From: Candidatus Melainabacteria bacterium
Lineage (GTDB): Bacteria > Cyanobacteriota > Vampirovibrionia > Obscuribacterales > Obscuribacteraceae
Direction: 5' to 3'
DNA: 64,000 nucleotides
Assembly (NCBI GenBank): GCA_003963305.1
Contig: RXJR01000018.1
Span: 1 to 64,000, forward strand
In this document: positions 42,336-50,267 of the stretch, piece after piece
Position numbering within the stretch: position 1 is the stretch's first letter
Layout of the letters: each line of letters starts with the position of its first letter
Made by a program: the position numbers and the translations under genes
The notes under the pieces: model-generated
Seen by the model: only the letters and a program-made list of their open reading frames with translations
Databases searched by the model: none
Told to the model about the DNA's origin: nothing

Positions 42336-42707
42336 ATGAAAAAGAATCGTGTTTCGGTGGCTATTTTAGCCGCTATGGCTGTTGGTGGAATTGTTCAGAA
42401 CGCCTCGCACGCGCAAGGTGGAGTCATGATGCCGGAGCATCGCGTTGCCCCCGCTTTTCACGCAGTGCCTACCACTAACACTGTCAGGTCTGAAGCTGCA
42501 ACAACTCAATCTGCCGCCAGATCTGATAAGCCGATGCCAGTGCCTTCTATTCGCCCTTCTGCAACTGGTCGGGTTGTGCATGTTCAGGAATTCAAGCCAT
42601 TCGTGACTACTGCTCCTGCAGTGAATGTTGCTCCAGATGTAGCCCCTACGGCACTAAGAACACCCGCCCCAATGGGTATGGGTGGCTTTGCGCCGCCAGC
42701 TAAGTAG
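42336..42707 (+). CDS. Small exported Pro/Ala/Thr-rich protein
   Basis: A 123-residue protein with a signal peptide (MKKNRVSVAILAAMAVGGIV, cut near SHAQGG). The mature part is unstructured-looking, rich in Ala, Pro, Thr and Val, with a Met/Gly tail (PMGMGGFAPPAK). GAGG precedes ATG 42336. Function unknown. Confidence 0.68.
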   Translation: MKKNRVSVAILAAMAVGGIVQNASHAQGGVMMPEHRVAPAFHAVPTTNTVRSEAATTQSAARSDKPMPVPSIRPSATGRVVHVQEFKPFVTTAPAVNVAPDVAPTALRTPAPMGMGGFAPPAK

Positions 42708-42811
42708 GTCAGGGCGTTCGTAATCACCGGTCATTCGTAATCGGGCATCCTGCTTTGAACTTCGTTTTGCGGCTTCGGGCTGATTCGGAATGATTCGCGA
42801 AGGTATAAACA

Positions 42812-43987
42812 ATGAGTGCAAGCGAAGGAATCTTGAAGAAATCGGCGAAGCTGGTGCCATTAAATATAGTGGCGCCAGCTTCGCCATTTTGTAACGCGCC
42901 CGAATCAGCCCAGTCGCCACAATCTAAACCTGAAAAGACCGCGCCTTATCCGTGGATTCTGAGCCCCGCTATTGATTTGTTCTTCTGTTGCGGTGGATTG
43001 CTCTGGATCATTTTTTTAGCAAATGCGCTGGCTAAATCGAGTCTGCCTGCAGCCAATACTGGTCTGATTTTGCTTGGTATAGCTGGTATCCACTTGCTGA
43101 GCGAAACACATACAGCTGCGACTCTTGAGCGACTTCACCAGAGCGAGCCGACCCGGAAAGCGTTGAGCAATTTTGGCTTGATTGCCTCTGCGGTATGTGT
43201 CGTACTGGCCATCGCTTCTCTTGTTACGCCAGGGCTTCCGGCAATTTTTGCCAAAATTTATTTGATTTGGATTGTGCAGCATTTCATGGCTCAAACCTAC
43301 GGGATAGCCCTGATTTACTGCTACAAACGAAATTATTTTATGAACATGTGGGAAAAGAGGATATTCAAATTTGCCATTGACGCCACGATTGTCTACGGAA
43401 TCCTGAAGCAATTCGCCTTCAAGGAATGGTCAATGGATAAGTTTATCGGGCAAACGTTGCCCTTCTGGGGACCGCTGCCACAGCCGATTTTCATGTTGTC
43501 TGACTGGGCTTTGAAAATAGCAATTTTGGCTTTTGTTGGAATGATAGTTGCGAAGTTCGTTCGCGAGCGCAAAATGTTTCCACTGCCGGCTGTGCTATTG
43601 ACAGCAACTGGAATCGCAATATTCACTCTGCCTCGCAGTGTTACAACCAGCCTCTGGGTGTATGTGCCGGCGTTCTTTCATGGATGCCAGTACCTGGTTG
43701 TTTCGGTCTCGTACTTCTTGAAAGAACGTGGTCTGCCTGAGAACGTTGCTACAAGTGAGGTCAGAAAGCTTCTGCTCACGCCAGTGACGTTGAAGTATTT
43801 TGCCACTTTATTCATCGTCGGTGTATTCATCTACGGTGGGGTGCCAGGTTTATTGCAAGATTTCGGCTTCGATTATAAGGTCGCTTTTGCAAGCATATTC
43901 TGTGTGATCAACTTCCATCACTTCCTCATCGACGCGGCAATCTGGCGTCTTCGTGACCCTCGTTTGCGGAATCTTTTGATCGCTTGA
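42812..43987 (+). CDS. Polytopic membrane protein with conserved-looking His motifs
   Basis: A 391-residue protein with about eight to nine membrane helices after a ~45-residue polar start. Histidines lie in or near helices: LLSETHTAATLE, WIVQHFMAQTYG, PAFFHGCQYL and NFHHFLIDAAIWRLRDP. The last motif (FHHF-x-D-x3-W-[KR]) and the preceding H-x3-Q resemble di-metal membrane oxygenases such as Brp/Blh carotene dioxygenases and relatives, but the match is by pattern only. No neighbours of the same pathway. The N-terminal Pro-rich stretch repeats APASPF-type wording on both sides of an unusual inverted repeat (GCGAAGCTGG...CCAGCTTCGCC, 42842-42883). Confidence 0.7.
   Translation: MSASEGILKKSAKLVPLNIVAPASPFCNAPESAQSPQSKPEKTAPYPWILSPAIDLFFCCGGLLWIIFLANALAKSSLPAANTGLILLGIAGIHLLSETHTAATLERLHQSEPTRKALSNFGLIASAVCVVLAIASLVTPGLPAIFAKIYLIWIVQHFMAQTYGIALIYCYKRNYFMNMWEKRIFKFAIDATIVYGILKQFAFKEWSMDKFIGQTLPFWGPLPQPIFMLSDWALKIAILAFVGMIVAKFVRERKMFPLPAVLLTATGIAIFTLPRSVTTSLWVYVPAFFHGCQYLVVSVSYFLKERGLPENVATSEVRKLLLTPVTLKYFATLFIVGVFIYGGVPGLLQDFGFDYKVAFASIFCVINFHHFLIDAAIWRLRDPRLRNLLIA
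42842..42884. repeat. Inverted repeat inside 5' coding region
   Basis: GGCGAAGCTGG-TGCCA at 42842-42859 and TGGCGCCAGCTTCGCC at 42870-42885 are near-perfect reverse complements (12-base core). In mRNA they form a strong hairpin within the first 25 codons of the membrane protein gene. Confidence 0.7.
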
Positions 43988-44012
43988 TCAGATTTGCCCT
44001 TATCCTTCGACG

Positions 44013-44092
44013 GACCTCCTTAACTACTCCTTTACCGAACCCCCTTCAACCGTTTCTTTGTCGGACTTCTTTTAACCACTCCTTAATTGAAT
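44013..44092 (+). repeat. Three degenerate ~26-base pyrimidine-rich repeats
   Basis: Units at 44013-44040, 44041-44065 and 44066-44092 share the pattern CCTT-AAC-ACT/GTT-CTTT-CGGA/GAA. They fill the spacer between the membrane protein gene and the next small gene. Confidence 0.5.
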
Positions 44093-44136
44093 CCTGCAAT
44101 TATCTTGCTTGGTAGGGTTCCTCGAGGAGGGGAAAT

Positions 44137-44481
44137 ATGACAGTCCTAATTGGAAGCTGGGAATTCGAGGGTCCGTTCAGTAAGACGAACGAACTGCGCT
44201 CTGAACCTGGTTTGTGTGCAATTTTGCACGTCGCCAACGACAACATGGAACTGGTAGACATTGAAGAGACAGACTCGGTAAAAAAGTACATCGAGAAGCA
44301 TAAGACGTACCATTTTTCAGAGCGCATGCCCACTGAAAAGTTTGCAGTCGCCGTTTACTATTGTTCAGATCTGACTTCTTCGCTGCGTGCGGGACTCATT
44401 GATGAGGTTTTGAAAGAGTTCGATAAATCAATCGAGGAGCAGTGGGTAACTTACCCTGAGTCGCTTTCTCTGGCAATTTAA
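44137..44481 (+). CDS. Small protein resembling degenerate GIY-YIG-like domain
   Basis: A 114-residue soluble protein with a strong ribosome site (GAGGAGGGG) before ATG 44137. WEFEGPFSKTNELRSEPGLCAIL and LVDIEETDSVKKYIEKH follow the layout of small GIY-YIG-like proteins (a strand with PGVY, then a vGEs-xxVk-R-xxxH stretch). Key catalytic Tyr and Arg are not evident, so nuclease activity is unlikely. This reading is inference; otherwise unknown. Confidence 0.6.
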   Translation: MTVLIGSWEFEGPFSKTNELRSEPGLCAILHVANDNMELVDIEETDSVKKYIEKHKTYHFSERMPTEKFAVAVYYCSDLTSSLRAGLIDEVLKEFDKSIEEQWVTYPESLSLAI

Positions 44482-44512
44482 GGCAGTCTGGGCTCAATGC
44501 ATCGCGACAGTT

Positions 44513-44824
44513 TTGCTTGTCAAAAATAAGTTAACAACCGTGCCTAAACTCGAAGATGTCGGTATGAGTGAGGGCGTAATGGAAGTTTCAGATTCTAGGC
44601 GGAGCGGCGGTTCTCTTGAATTACCGGAGAGCACGAGCAGGCTGGGTGCGGTTCTCAAAAAAGCAAACTCATTTGTTGTTCCGACGTCAAAAATTGTCGA
44701 AGGCGGCGAGCTATATAAGTGTGAACCGATGCCATTTTCGGTACAAGCTTGCGACCGGAGATGCAACTGCAGACAACCAAGTCCAGTCAAAATATTCGCT
44801 GTAAAAAGGCGAAACCAGCTTTGA
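44513..44824 (+). CDS. Possible small protein, uncertain
   Basis: A frame of up to 103 residues beginning at TTG 44513, GTG 44540 or ATG 44564. None has a good ribosome site. The translation is soluble, mildly basic, with four Cys near the end (YKCEPMPFSVQACDRRCNC). Listed because it fills the gap between two credible genes; may be non-coding. Confidence 0.3.
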   Translation: MLVKNKLTTVPKLEDVGMSEGVMEVSDSRRSGGSLELPESTSRLGAVLKKANSFVVPTSKIVEGGELYKCEPMPFSVQACDRRCNCRQPSPVKIFAVKRRNQL

Positions 44825-44872
44825 GCGGAGAAGATTCCTCTTTTCTTTTGTCAGCGCTAAGGATGTTTCAAT

Positions 44873-45400
44873 TCAGGTTTTGTATGAGCTGTAGTGTTGC
44901 TCTACAACGGTGGCTATCAAATGGTTTAACTGATGATCTGATTCTAGTGTCCTCAGAAGTGTCAGCGCCGCTCTTGAGTTTTTGAGCCATCCAAGTAATT
45001 GAATTGCTTGTTTAGCCTCGTTCAGATCGTGCGCGAGCAGCATTTCGCATAGGTTGGCATATCCAATCGACGAAGCAATCTGTTTAAGGGCATCTTTGGC
45101 TCGATGCACCGAGAGGTGTCCGGGACCATTTTCGATATTCTCCAGAAGTGCGCTGACTATCACTTGTCTCCATTTCGGTGAAGATTGTGCCATTGATACT
45201 GAGTATTCCAGCATGGGAAGTTCGATTTGTCGTTGTTTCAACGCGAACGGCATTTTGCTCTGCGCAGAAAAAGAGCTCAGATTTTTTTGTCGCATCTGTA
45301 TCATTGTCTGATGGTAGTGTTGCTCGTAAGATGGTGCGACGCCGTTCTGAAGCGGTTCTTCGTGGTACGGTATGAGCGATAAATAGCTGCTTTGATACAT
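44873..45400 (-). CDS. Helical protein with HEAT-like C-terminal part
   Basis: A 175-residue protein from ATG 45400 (TTG 45436 would add 12 residues). The first ~70 residues are Gln/Tyr-rich and unpatterned; the rest consists of helix pairs such as WRQVIVSALLENIE, AKDALKQIASSIGYANLCEMLL and AKQAIQLLGWLKNSRAALTLLRTLES, similar to HEAT-type repeats. Likely a protein-binding helical domain. No neighbours in operon. Confidence 0.6.
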   Translation of the reverse strand: MYQSSYLSLIPYHEEPLQNGVAPSYEQHYHQTMIQMRQKNLSSFSAQSKMPFALKQRQIELPMLEYSVSMAQSSPKWRQVIVSALLENIENGPGHLSVHRAKDALKQIASSIGYANLCEMLLAHDLNEAKQAIQLLGWLKNSRAALTLLRTLESDHQLNHLIATVVEQHYSSYKT

Positions 45401-46397
45401 TTGTCTTTTTTCAACCCTAGCGTTTTCAATAATCAATATGAGAGGGCCGCGAAGAGCGTGTCGTCGAGCAACAAAACGTGGAGCGCAAGCGTTGCGCTTA
45501 TAAAATGGTGCGCCAGCTTTTGCAGGCTTCGTTCAGGGCGCAAGGCAATTTCGACTGCATATGTTATAGCTTTTGAACATAACATCTTCATGACAAAGCT
45601 GTGGAATCAAGTGCAGATCACAGTTGAGTTGGTTTACGGTTTTTGCAAGCTTCACAACCTTTAGATTGGGTTCGTAGATTGAAAAACCTTTTCAGCTCAA
45701 ATGTTTCTCTTTTCATAGTAAATAACGTTCGCATGCCGGATTAGAGAAACCGCGAGCTGTGCGAATCTGTAAGTAAGTTAGTTGAATGAAGATGCACGAA
45801 TCTGTAAGTAATTTAGTTGAATGAAGATGCATGAATTTGTAAGTAATTCAGGTGGTTTAGTTCGATTTACCCTCACATTTTGTTCTCGATGGGTTTCGAA
45901 TTGAGTTTTTGGGTATCCCCTCAATTCCATGAAGTGCTTCCCAGGGGCTTCTTTTGACCGGTTTTGCAGAGTGCCTGTCTAGTTCAATTCCTGATTTGAC
46001 CGTTGTGTTCAAAACTGCTAGCAATGGGTATCAAGACAAATCACCGTTTTTAACCCGGAGCCGCAACAACAAACCGCACTAAGACTCGAGCTCAACGAAG
46101 AAAAGCCTGACGATCTTTCAAGGCCCAGCCATGGTCAACGTTATGATCGGACGGTACCTTTCACGCTCGCGATACTTCTTTGAGTCGCAGTCTGTGTCTT
46201 GAGCGCTTCTCAAGTTGCTTTTGTCGTACCAAAATTGTCATTTGTGAGTCACTTCTATGTCGACTTTTCAATCAAGATCAACCCATCGAGAATGACACGA
46301 ACCGAAGCGAAGTCACCATTCGTGTTACGTAGTTGCGTTTCACTTGTGCAAGGCACCGCACGGCAGACTACAACCCCCACACGGAAAGGGAAACAGT
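45401..46397 (+). other. ~1 kb stretch without convincing gene; contains 35-base tandem repeats
   Basis: Open frames here are short and lack ribosome sites or protein-like composition. It holds an AGCGCAA-GCG-TTGCGCT hairpin near 45483-45499, the tandem repeat at 45762-45855, and GAAGTGCTTCCCAGGGGCTTC (hairpin) near 45931. A 23-codon frame at 46131 with weak ribosome site is not supported. Confidence 0.5.
45762..45855 (+). repeat. 35-base tandem repeat, 2.7 copies
   Basis: Units at 45762-45796 and 45797-45831 differ at one position; a partial third copy runs to 45855. Each carries CTGTAAGTAA and TTAGTTGAATGAAGATGCA. Confidence 0.9.
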
Positions 46398-46619
46398 TTG
46401 ATCAGAATTCTCCTGTTGTCGGCAATATGGCCGACAGCCATCGCCATTATGGTGGGGTTGGGTTACGCGACCCAGACCTTCTCCCAGATCATGGGTGGTA
46501 GCGAGTCCTGGTATGCGACTTGGGCTCTTCTGACGATGCTGACCTGTGACATGATGGTTTTTGTCGTTGCTCTGTATGCAGCGATCTATCTACTCTTCCG
46601 ACTCTTCGATTTCGACTGA
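46398..46619 (+). CDS. Small two-helix membrane protein
   Basis: A 73-residue protein starting at TTG 46398 with AAAGGG seven bases upstream. Two hydrophobic segments (residues ~2-22, LLLSAIWPTAIAIMVGLGY, and ~41-68, LLTMLTCDMMVFVVALYAAIYLLF) span almost the whole protein. First of a run of small genes (46398-48196) that includes the second LRR gene. Function unknown. Confidence 0.6.
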   Translation: MIRILLLSAIWPTAIAIMVGLGYATQTFSQIMGGSESWYATWALLTMLTCDMMVFVVALYAAIYLLFRLFDFD

Positions 46620-46726
46620 GTGCGACCTGTATGTCTTACGAGACCGCCGAGCATAGAACAACGTCTCTGGTGGTTGTAACCATCACATAATCCAACGTCC
46701 AACAATCGATCCAAGAGGAAAATGAA

Positions 46727-46921
46727 ATGTCGACCAAGAATGACACCGTCTACTTGATCACTAGGGAACCGAGGCTGCTGATCTTCATCTGTGATGCGAA
46801 AACCAATCTTCGCGATTTTGAACACATGATCGTCACCGATCAGATCGAGGCAGATGGTGCTGGCAATCTCATCAAGCTCGATACTGGAGAGGTGGTCGGA
46901 CGGTACATTGTCCGCGCCTGA
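46727..46921 (+). CDS. Small acidic protein, unknown function
   Basis: A 64-residue protein with GAGG upstream of ATG 46727. Beta-rich composition (VYLITREPRLLIFICD, GRYIVRA). Might be a small folded domain. No family recognised. Confidence 0.62.
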   Translation: MSTKNDTVYLITREPRLLIFICDAKTNLRDFEHMIVTDQIEADGAGNLIKLDTGEVVGRYIVRA

Positions 46922-46949
46922 CACCTCTCTGAGGGCTCAGTCTGGGCTT

Positions 46950-46968
46950 GGAGTCCTCATCTGACTCC
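46950..46968 (+). repeat. Hairpin before second LRR gene
   Basis: GGAGTC (46950-46955) and GACTCC (46963-46968) pair around a seven-base loop. Confidence 0.45.
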
Positions 46969-47048
46969 TCAACCGAGATTGTAAACGGTTCAAACCTGTT
47001 GCTGTCTATCAGAGAGATGGCGACTCAAACGTGAAAGGGATCATTAGC

Positions 47049-47567
47049 ATGCGCTTCGAAACGTCTGAGCAAGTGGCAGCGTTCTTCTGGAATTACCCCG
47101 GACTGACGCACCTTGAACTGAAGGACTGCCCGGCCAGTCTTACGAGCCTACCCGAGTTGCCAGTCACGCTGACCAGGCTGTTTGTAATTTCCTGCCCTGG
47201 CTTGACGAGCCTGCTCGAGCTGCCGAGCATGTTGACCACCCTCTGGGTCTCAAAATGTCCTGGTCTGACCAGACTGTGCGAGCTGCCGAGCAGTTTGACC
47301 AGCCTGAGCATATCCGACTGCGCTGGTCTTGCGACTGTGCCCAGTCTGCCGAGCTCGTTGATCGATCTGTCGATCATCAAATGTCCCGGACTTCCGAACC
47401 TGCCGAAGCTGCCGGATGCTTTGACCGAGCTATCGGTCATCGAGTGTCTGGGTCTGAAGAACCTGCCCGAGCTGCCGAACTCTTTGACCAAGCTGTGGGT
47501 CTTCGGCTGCCCTCTCATTGGGGCTCGTGGTGTGAGGGTGGGTGGGCTTTCGATCATGTTCCGTTAA
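47049..47567 (+). CDS. Leucine-rich-repeat protein of LPxLPxSL type, copy 2
   Basis: A 172-residue relative of the protein at 17259, beginning MRFETSEQ (compare MRFISNAV). After a short cap it has six ~21-residue repeats, LPxLPxSLxxLxVxxCPGLxx, then a short tail GARGVRVGGLSIMFR. No signal peptide or catalytic domain. AAAGGG precedes ATG 47049; GTG 47031 is an in-frame alternative. The DNA just after the stop (GCGGAGACCGCACA) resembles the GGAGACCG leader of copy 1, perhaps a relic of a following gene. Confidence 0.8.
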   Translation: MRFETSEQVAAFFWNYPGLTHLELKDCPASLTSLPELPVTLTRLFVISCPGLTSLLELPSMLTTLWVSKCPGLTRLCELPSSLTSLSISDCAGLATVPSLPSSLIDLSIIKCPGLPNLPKLPDALTELSVIECLGLKNLPELPNSLTKLWVFGCPLIGARGVRVGGLSIMFR

Positions 47568-47944
47568 CGCGGAGACCGCACACGCGATCGCCCTGGTAAT
47601 CGCATCGTCGCTCTGCTCCAGGGAGCATTGCGCCGACCATTGGCGCCGGAGCGCTGCTGGCTCTCGTCGAAACGCTCTTTCCGTCGGAAGACTGAAAAAT
47701 AGCCTGACCTGATTTGAGTTGGTGCCCGGACCGTGCCTGCGAAGGTGCGCTCCGGGTGCCAATTTCATGAAGGACTCGTTCAAGTGTAGTGCTTGGCACC
47801 ATCAGTGATGGCGTGAGAGTTAACCCTTACACAAGATTTGATGCGTTTCATCTGCAAGAAAGAAATTGCAACACAACGGTTCAACGGGAACAAGTCATCC
47901 GACCGAACCCTCTAAGTGTTTGTTACCCCGATGGAAAGAATGAA
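47568..47944 (+). other. Stretch without convincing gene
   Basis: Overlapping frames on both strands exist but none has a ribosome site and protein-like composition. The frame of the next gene is open from 47789; its upstream part looks random. Confidence 0.4.
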
Positions 47945-48196
47945 ATGTCATCGTTTGCACCCAATGCAGATTTACTAAGGCTGACGCTTGATTTGTGGAA
48001 TGAAGCTGAGGTTGAACATGTTGATGTTAAACACGCTGACTGTCCTGCTTGCTGGAAGGCATACATGGCGAACTTGCTGTGGAAGAAGGTGACCGGGCTG
48101 TTGGCACCTACGAGCTATTACGAAGAGCACAGGCGCGCTGCTCGGCAGCTTCAGAGTGTTCGTGTATTGCGCACAGCGACGACTAAAGCTGCTTGA
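47945..48196 (+). CDS. Small protein with CPAC motif
   Basis: An 83-residue protein, helical, with one CPAC motif (KHADCPACWKAYMANLLW), which might bind metal or form a disulfide. GGAAAG about seven bases before ATG 47945 supports the start over 47789. Basic C-terminal helix (EEHRRAARQLQSVRVLR). Function unknown. Confidence 0.55.
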   Translation: MSSFAPNADLLRLTLDLWNEAEVEHVDVKHADCPACWKAYMANLLWKKVTGLLAPTSYYEEHRRAARQLQSVRVLRTATTKAA

Positions 48197-48322
48197 GCGA
48201 TCTTGAATCGAAACTGGCTTGAATACTACGTTTTGACGTGCTGGTCTACCGGTTGATCCGGCACTAATTTCTTAATTTCGTATTTTATACTATACAATGT
48301 AGCATACGTGGGAAAAGAGAAA

Positions 48323-48362
48323 GGGAGGAAAAGTTCTTGGTTGTGCCAAGGCTTTTCCTCCC
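48323..48362 (-). terminator. Strong terminator for the minus-strand GC-rich genes
   Basis: Arms 48323-48333 and 48352-48362 pair over 11 bases; an inner CTTGG/CCAAG stem extends it. On the minus strand TTTCTCTTTT follows the hairpin. Confidence 0.85.
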
Positions 48363-48427
48363 TCGAAGTCAAATCAGAGTGCCAGGTTGTTTACGCGAAT
48401 CGTCGGGATCTCCTGGCAGTGTCGCGC

Positions 48428-48814
48428 CTACTTGTACCAGAGGGCTCCGTGGCGAATCTCCTTGCCCCAGATGGAGCGCTCGCCTTCGACCATCTGCATC
48501 GCCTGGTTGAGCAGGTCGAAGCAGTGGTTGATCTTCTGGTCGGCGCGGGCAATCAGCGCGATTTCGCTCGGCGTGAGCGTGTGCGTCGCCGGGTCGTCGG
48601 TCAGCTTCGGTTCCATCTGCTGCAGAGCGTGGCCGGCGCTGGAGAGCATCTCGACGGCGTCCGCGACCATCAGGTCGACGCAGGCGGTGATGTCCGGAGC
48701 GACCGGGAACTTGTTGGCCGCCGGGCAGATGTCGGAGGTGATTTCGTCTGCACGCTTGATGGCAGACTGGACTCGCGAACGCAACGCGTTGATGGTGTAT
48801 TTGTTGAGTAGCAT
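48428..48814 (-). CDS. Small helical protein in GC-rich island
   Basis: A 128-residue protein, mostly helical (INALRSRVQSAIKRADEITSD; SEIALIARADQKINHCFDLLNQAMQMVEGE). No signal peptide or named domain. Local GC is clearly higher than in flanking genes. A terminator 66 bases downstream supports a real minus-strand transcript. The plus-strand frame over the same bases is judged a shadow. Upstream, a similar GC-rich gene runs in the same direction, so the two may have arrived together. Confidence 0.62.
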   Translation of the reverse strand: MLLNKYTINALRSRVQSAIKRADEITSDICPAANKFPVAPDITACVDLMVADAVEMLSSAGHALQQMEPKLTDDPATHTLTPSEIALIARADQKINHCFDLLNQAMQMVEGERSIWGKEIRHGALWYK

Positions 48815-48918
48815 ATGATTCTCGCAAAAAGCGGTGGTCTCCGAATTTTGGTGTAGAGACCACCAGGGTTAACGATAGCGCCGTTTGTTACAGCGACTGC
48901 ATGCGACTGCAGCCACTG

Positions 48919-49509
48919 TTATCGACGGCGGGGACTGGGATTCTGCAACGACAGCGACTTGCCGTCGAAGAAATACGAGAGGGTCTCGCGCAAAACGTTT
49001 TCGCCGAAAACAAGCCAGCGCTTCGAGAAGCGTTGGGCATGAACGACACTGCCAGGCTTCATCGCCACCAGGGCGATCGAAGCCCCGCCAACGAACGGCA
49101 CGTAGTCGGTGACGCCGCGGGCGATGATTTCGAACTTGTCCGCCGAATATTCGACGGAGGAATAGCCGCCGCTGCCGAGGTCGAAGAGGCAGAGCGCCCC
49201 GTCTTTGTCGTTGGCGCTTTCGGGAATCAGTTCGAAGAAGCCGTCTCTTCCGAGACGCACGGAAGCGCGCAGGATGACGATGCGGTTGCCTTCGAACTTC
49301 ACGTCACCATTGCCGAGCCCGATGCGGATCAGCTCGGTGGTGACGTTGACCTTCATGTCCGCGTCCAGGTACAGCGCCCGAAGTTCAGCGTGAACGGAGA
49401 TTCCGTCCTGCGACTGGTTCGGGCAGTGATCCTTGACGTAGACCATTCCTGGTGCGGTGCCAAGAGCTGATATGAACTGGCGCTCGACTTGCATGCTAAG
49501 GCATTTCAT
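48919..49509 (-). CDS. Unknown soluble protein in GC-rich island
   Basis: A 196-residue protein starting MKCLSMQVERQ, with AAAGGAG six bases before ATG 49509, one of the best ribosome sites in the window. Beta-rich body (VKFEGNRIVILRASVRLGRDGFFELIPE; EIIARGVTDYVPFVGGASIALVAM), no signal peptide. High GC third positions unlike neighbours suggest foreign origin. It lies 104 bases upstream of the helical gene in the same direction; together they look like an acquired two-gene unit. Confidence 0.68.
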   Translation of the reverse strand: MKCLSMQVERQFISALGTAPGMVYVKDHCPNQSQDGISVHAELRALYLDADMKVNVTTELIRIGLGNGDVKFEGNRIVILRASVRLGRDGFFELIPESANDKDGALCLFDLGSGGYSSVEYSADKFEIIARGVTDYVPFVGGASIALVAMKPGSVVHAQRFSKRWLVFGENVLRETLSYFFDGKSLSLQNPSPRRR

Positions 49510-50267
49510 GATGCACTCCTTTCGCGGATGGCATCGTTTCATTTGGCCGACTGTGCACCGCAATTGGTGCCACAGTTGACGTGAGCTGCACTAAGATAGC
49601 CTCATCTGACAGTGATAACTAAGCTCTGCAAGGCGCTCTTCCGAAGGGTAATCTCCACTGCAACATCGAGTGATGCCTGCTGCAGTATCGGAAGAGCGGA
49701 TTCGCGTGCGGTGCGGTTGCGAGAGCCTTATTAACGCTGAAGAGAAATGAGTGCCCTTTTCTAACCGATTCGCCTCGGGCAAAAAAGCATTTGTAATGGG
49801 CGGCGCAGGGGCGGCATACGCTCCTGTGCGTCACAGGGCTTGCTCCCTTATAAACTAAGAGCCTATAAGTAAGTGACTTTTAACAGTGATCTAGTTGCGC
49901 GAACTAGGCTTTTAACTTACTTATGCAATTTGAGTTTTTGGAACCAACCGCGCAAAAGTCCGTCCCTGTTTGGAATTGGGGCACAATCTGGTGGTGGTCG
50001 CGTGTTCGTACGACCAATGTTGCTCAGGAAATTGAGCCTGGTTTGTTGTAAACAGCTTCATGAAGTTGAAGAGTGGGCACCCTGGCTTGTTTTAGCAGTT
50101 CCCTTTACAAGACTGGTTACAATACTTAAAGATGTCAGGTGGGTTCGCGTAGCACGACAGCTTGTAAGCGTTCATCCTTTCGCAAGCAAGCGCAAGGTAT
50201 GAGGTTCGCGCTCGCTCGTGCGAGGTAAGAGCATTTAAAATTGCCTGGGGTGCTGTGAAAAGGACTT
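49510..50267 (+). other. ~750-base stretch without convincing gene, with two inverted repeats
   Basis: The only sizeable frame (49873-50202) has no ribosome site and overlaps an inverted repeat. CGCTCTTCCGA (49634-49644) and TCGGAAGAGCG (49688-49698) are perfect 11-base arms. A second, nested inverted repeat lies at 49863-49926. Confidence 0.5.
49863..49926. repeat. Nested inverted repeat
   Basis: Outer arms ATAAGTAAG and CTTACTTAT lie near 49864 and 49916; the centre CTAGTT-GCGCG-AACTAG is a perfect hairpin. The arrangement is symmetric over ~60 bases and might be a recombination or protein-binding site. Confidence 0.6.

Noticed and set aside
45392-45664. Plus-strand frame of 90 codons overlapping the HEAT-like gene
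   Set aside because: No ribosome site and poor composition; it overlaps the 5' end of a better minus-strand gene.
45762-45855. Possible CRISPR array
   Set aside because: Repeat units are contiguous, with no unique spacers, and no cas genes are in the window.
48308-48811. Plus-strand frame over the GC-rich helical gene
   Set aside because: High GC keeps all frames open; the terminator and spacing favour the minus-strand gene.
49873-50202. Plus-strand frame of 109 codons
   Set aside because: No ribosome site, starts inside a nested inverted repeat, composition not protein-like.
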